From assembly GCA_012031335.1 (NCBI GenBank), contig JAAUTT010000218.1, positions 1-7,137 on the forward strand: a stretch of DNA of 7,137 nt. Direction: 5' to 3'. The notes beneath the pieces were generated by a model. That model ran no database searches. It saw nothing but the letters and a program-made list of their open reading frames with translations, and was not told the origin of the DNA. Origin of the DNA: Bacteroidales bacterium (lineage in GTDB: Bacteria; Bacteroidota; Bacteroidia; Bacteroidales; JAAUTT01). Below, piece by piece: positions 5,726 to 7,137 of the stretch. Positions within the stretch are counted from its first letter, which is position 1, and each line of letters starts with the position of its first letter. Position numbers and translations under genes: made by a program.

Positions 5726-7137
5726 CTATATTTTTAATTCGAACCTGTATGGCATGTTTTCGTATTTCCCAACACAAAAGGGAATGGAGATAAATCCTGA
5801 ATTTTATTACTGATGAGATATTTTAGCTGATAGTCGCCATAAAAGCCTCTCAGTTTAACAATACCATCACCATTGGTTGTAAGTTTTTCGTTGGTCTGCC
5901 ACTCCTTCTTAATCAGATCACGAACTGCATTTAAGGTTGGTTTTTCACTGTAAACGGGCGCATCACCTTCGTGCCATTCGGTTGCCATTCCCATAAAACC
6001 CCAGAAGAAAAAGCTTTCAATAGCCGGATGAGCAAAGGCATTGGTAATAAACTGTTTCACATACGCTGCGATTCGTAGTTCCTGTTCGGTTTTGGGTAGT
6101 TTCCTGAAATCTTCGCCGAAGTCGGCCGGATGTGCCCAAAATTCGGTAACATGCAGCGGTAACCCAGCCTGAGCCATTTCGTCGTATAACGATATTTGTT
6201 CGTCGGCAGTTACAGCCCCTGAGTGCCCCTGCATACCAATGGCCGAGGGCGGGTAACCCATGTCCTTTAAACGTTTTACAAGTTCCAGGTAACGCTTGCG
6301 CTGAAGACTGGCATTCACAAGGGTACCGTCCTTCGATCTCAGGCCGGCTTCATTTGCCGCATTAGGATCATTATCGTTGGCCTGGAGCTGTGGTTTGGCA
6401 TTATGGTCCTTTTCAAGGCCATAGTCGTTCAGGAGGAATAAAGCAGCAGGATCCTCCTCACGGCAAATTCTGAGCACAAAGGATATATACCCGGCCATAT
6501 TATCCAGTGTTTCGATATGAGGCCAGTTGCGTTCAGTAAGGTTTTTAAGTGCCGGCTCCCAAAGCATTTCGTTTACGGCATCCCACAGCTTCACTTTCCC
6601 TTTAAATCTGCCGACAAGGCTGCGGAGGCGCACTTCCAGAAATTTCATCTGGGTCTCGTAGTCGTATTTCGACATCCAGTCGGGCACTGCTTTAGGCACT
6701 GTCCAGAAAAGCGGATGTCCTTTTACGGTGAGTCCGTTCGCATTACCCCAGTCGACTGTGTTTGCAAAGCCATCCAATTTATATTCACCCTGAAAAGCTT
6801 CGGTTTTAGCCATATTGTTACGGGGTCGTTCGGTCCAGTAGCAAGTTGAATTTACAGCATTTAATGCACTTGCAAATACTTTGCGGTAAACATCGAGTTT
6901 TTCGGCAACAGCCGGTCCCCGCCGAAACATGCTGTCCATCTCCGGATTACAGTCGCCAAACAGGAAAGCATGTTTTTGTAAGGTGACCTCCACCAGTACA
7001 TTCTTTAAAGGTTTACCGACATTATCGAAAAGCTGGATTTCTATATCGCGCATGCGGTATTTACGAATAGCAGATGAAGTATCCATAACATTACCGTTGT
7101 TTGCTCCGGAATAAAAAGCCGGGGGCATATACGAACG
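5726..7137 (-). CDS. GH10 family glycoside hydrolase (xylanase-like), 5' partial, one frameshift at the 3' end
   Basis: A retaining (beta/alpha)8-barrel enzyme of the endo-1,4-beta-xylanase family. The frame is open to the right edge (Arg-Ser-Tyr precede Met at 7128), so the start and any signal peptide are outside; residues are counted from that Met. Residues 21-58 form the N-terminal beta-sandwich module (IRKYRMRDIEI to HAFLFGD) found in many Bacteroidota and planctomycete GH10 proteins. Barrel motifs are KGHPLFWT (136-143), WDAVNE (182-187, acid/base Glu 187), LNDYG (243-247), AIGMQGH (296-302), HVTEFW (326-331, nucleophile Glu 329) and FFFWGF (373-378). Unusual points: Thr replaces the conserved His after the GHxLxW motif, TEFW replaces TELD, and an Asn/Asp-rich insertion follows LNDYG. 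A base is missing near 5792-5805, most likely in the T run 5802-5805. Repair restores GFISIPFCVGKYENMPYRFE and a stop at 5726-5728; unrepaired, the frame ends at 5734 with an unrelated tail. Specificity may not be xylan. Confidence 0.88.

Noticed and set aside
6517..6849. Plus-strand open frame of 110 codons inside the GH10 gene
   Set aside because: It is antisense to the conserved WDAVNE and GHPLFW region. No separate start signal or known motif supports it.

Overview
The window looks like a piece of a Bacteroidota chromosome or metagenomic contig, probably a marine or gut-type member of Bacteroidia. The reasons are moderate-to-low GC, a possible -33/-7 promoter of Bacteroidota type (TTTG-N19-TAnnTTT), secreted glycoside hydrolases typical of polysaccharide utilisation loci, and a short DUF4136-like lipoprotein. 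The genus cannot be fixed from the sequence. No RNA gene, CRISPR array or intact mobile element is visible.

All five recognisable genes lie on the minus strand, so transcription runs from right to left. From the right edge they are: a secreted GH10 family enzyme whose 5' end is outside the window (7137 to 5726); a GH29 alpha-L-fucosidase (5470 to 4012); a GH105/GH88-type unsaturated-uronyl hydrolase (3849 to 2783); a 434-base intergenic stretch with a candidate promoter and a hairpin; a C-domain-less pyruvate kinase-like protein (2348 to 801); a 530-base stretch without a clear gene; and the start of a DUF4136-like lipoprotein that runs off the left edge (267 to 1). The three hydrolases form a carbohydrate-degrading group: a backbone-cleaving enzyme, a fucose-removing enzyme and an enzyme that cleaves the terminal unsaturated uronic acid left by a polysaccharide lyase. 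The likely target is a fucosylated, uronic-acid-bearing plant or algal polysaccharide. The pyruvate kinase-like gene seems to be a separate unit.

The most important property of the window is that every one of the five genes is broken by one or two single-base frameshifts, eight in total by my reading. Nearly all sit in or beside homopolymer runs. In each case the expected family sequence continues in another frame up to a sensible stop or start. Seven are missing bases and one is an extra base. Catalytic residues are otherwise intact, so I read this as uncorrected long-read sequencing error rather than biological decay. The coordinates below are for reconstructed genes and are longer than the uninterrupted reading frames. 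A naive gene caller would truncate the fucosidase, the GH105 enzyme and the GH10 enzyme, split the pyruvate kinase in two and miss the lipoprotein.

I did not find a convincing new biological system. The points worth a second look are the divergent GH10 active site, the pyruvate kinase-like protein with a potassium-independent signature and an N-terminal helical extension, and a possible shattered coding remnant between positions 306 and about 507.
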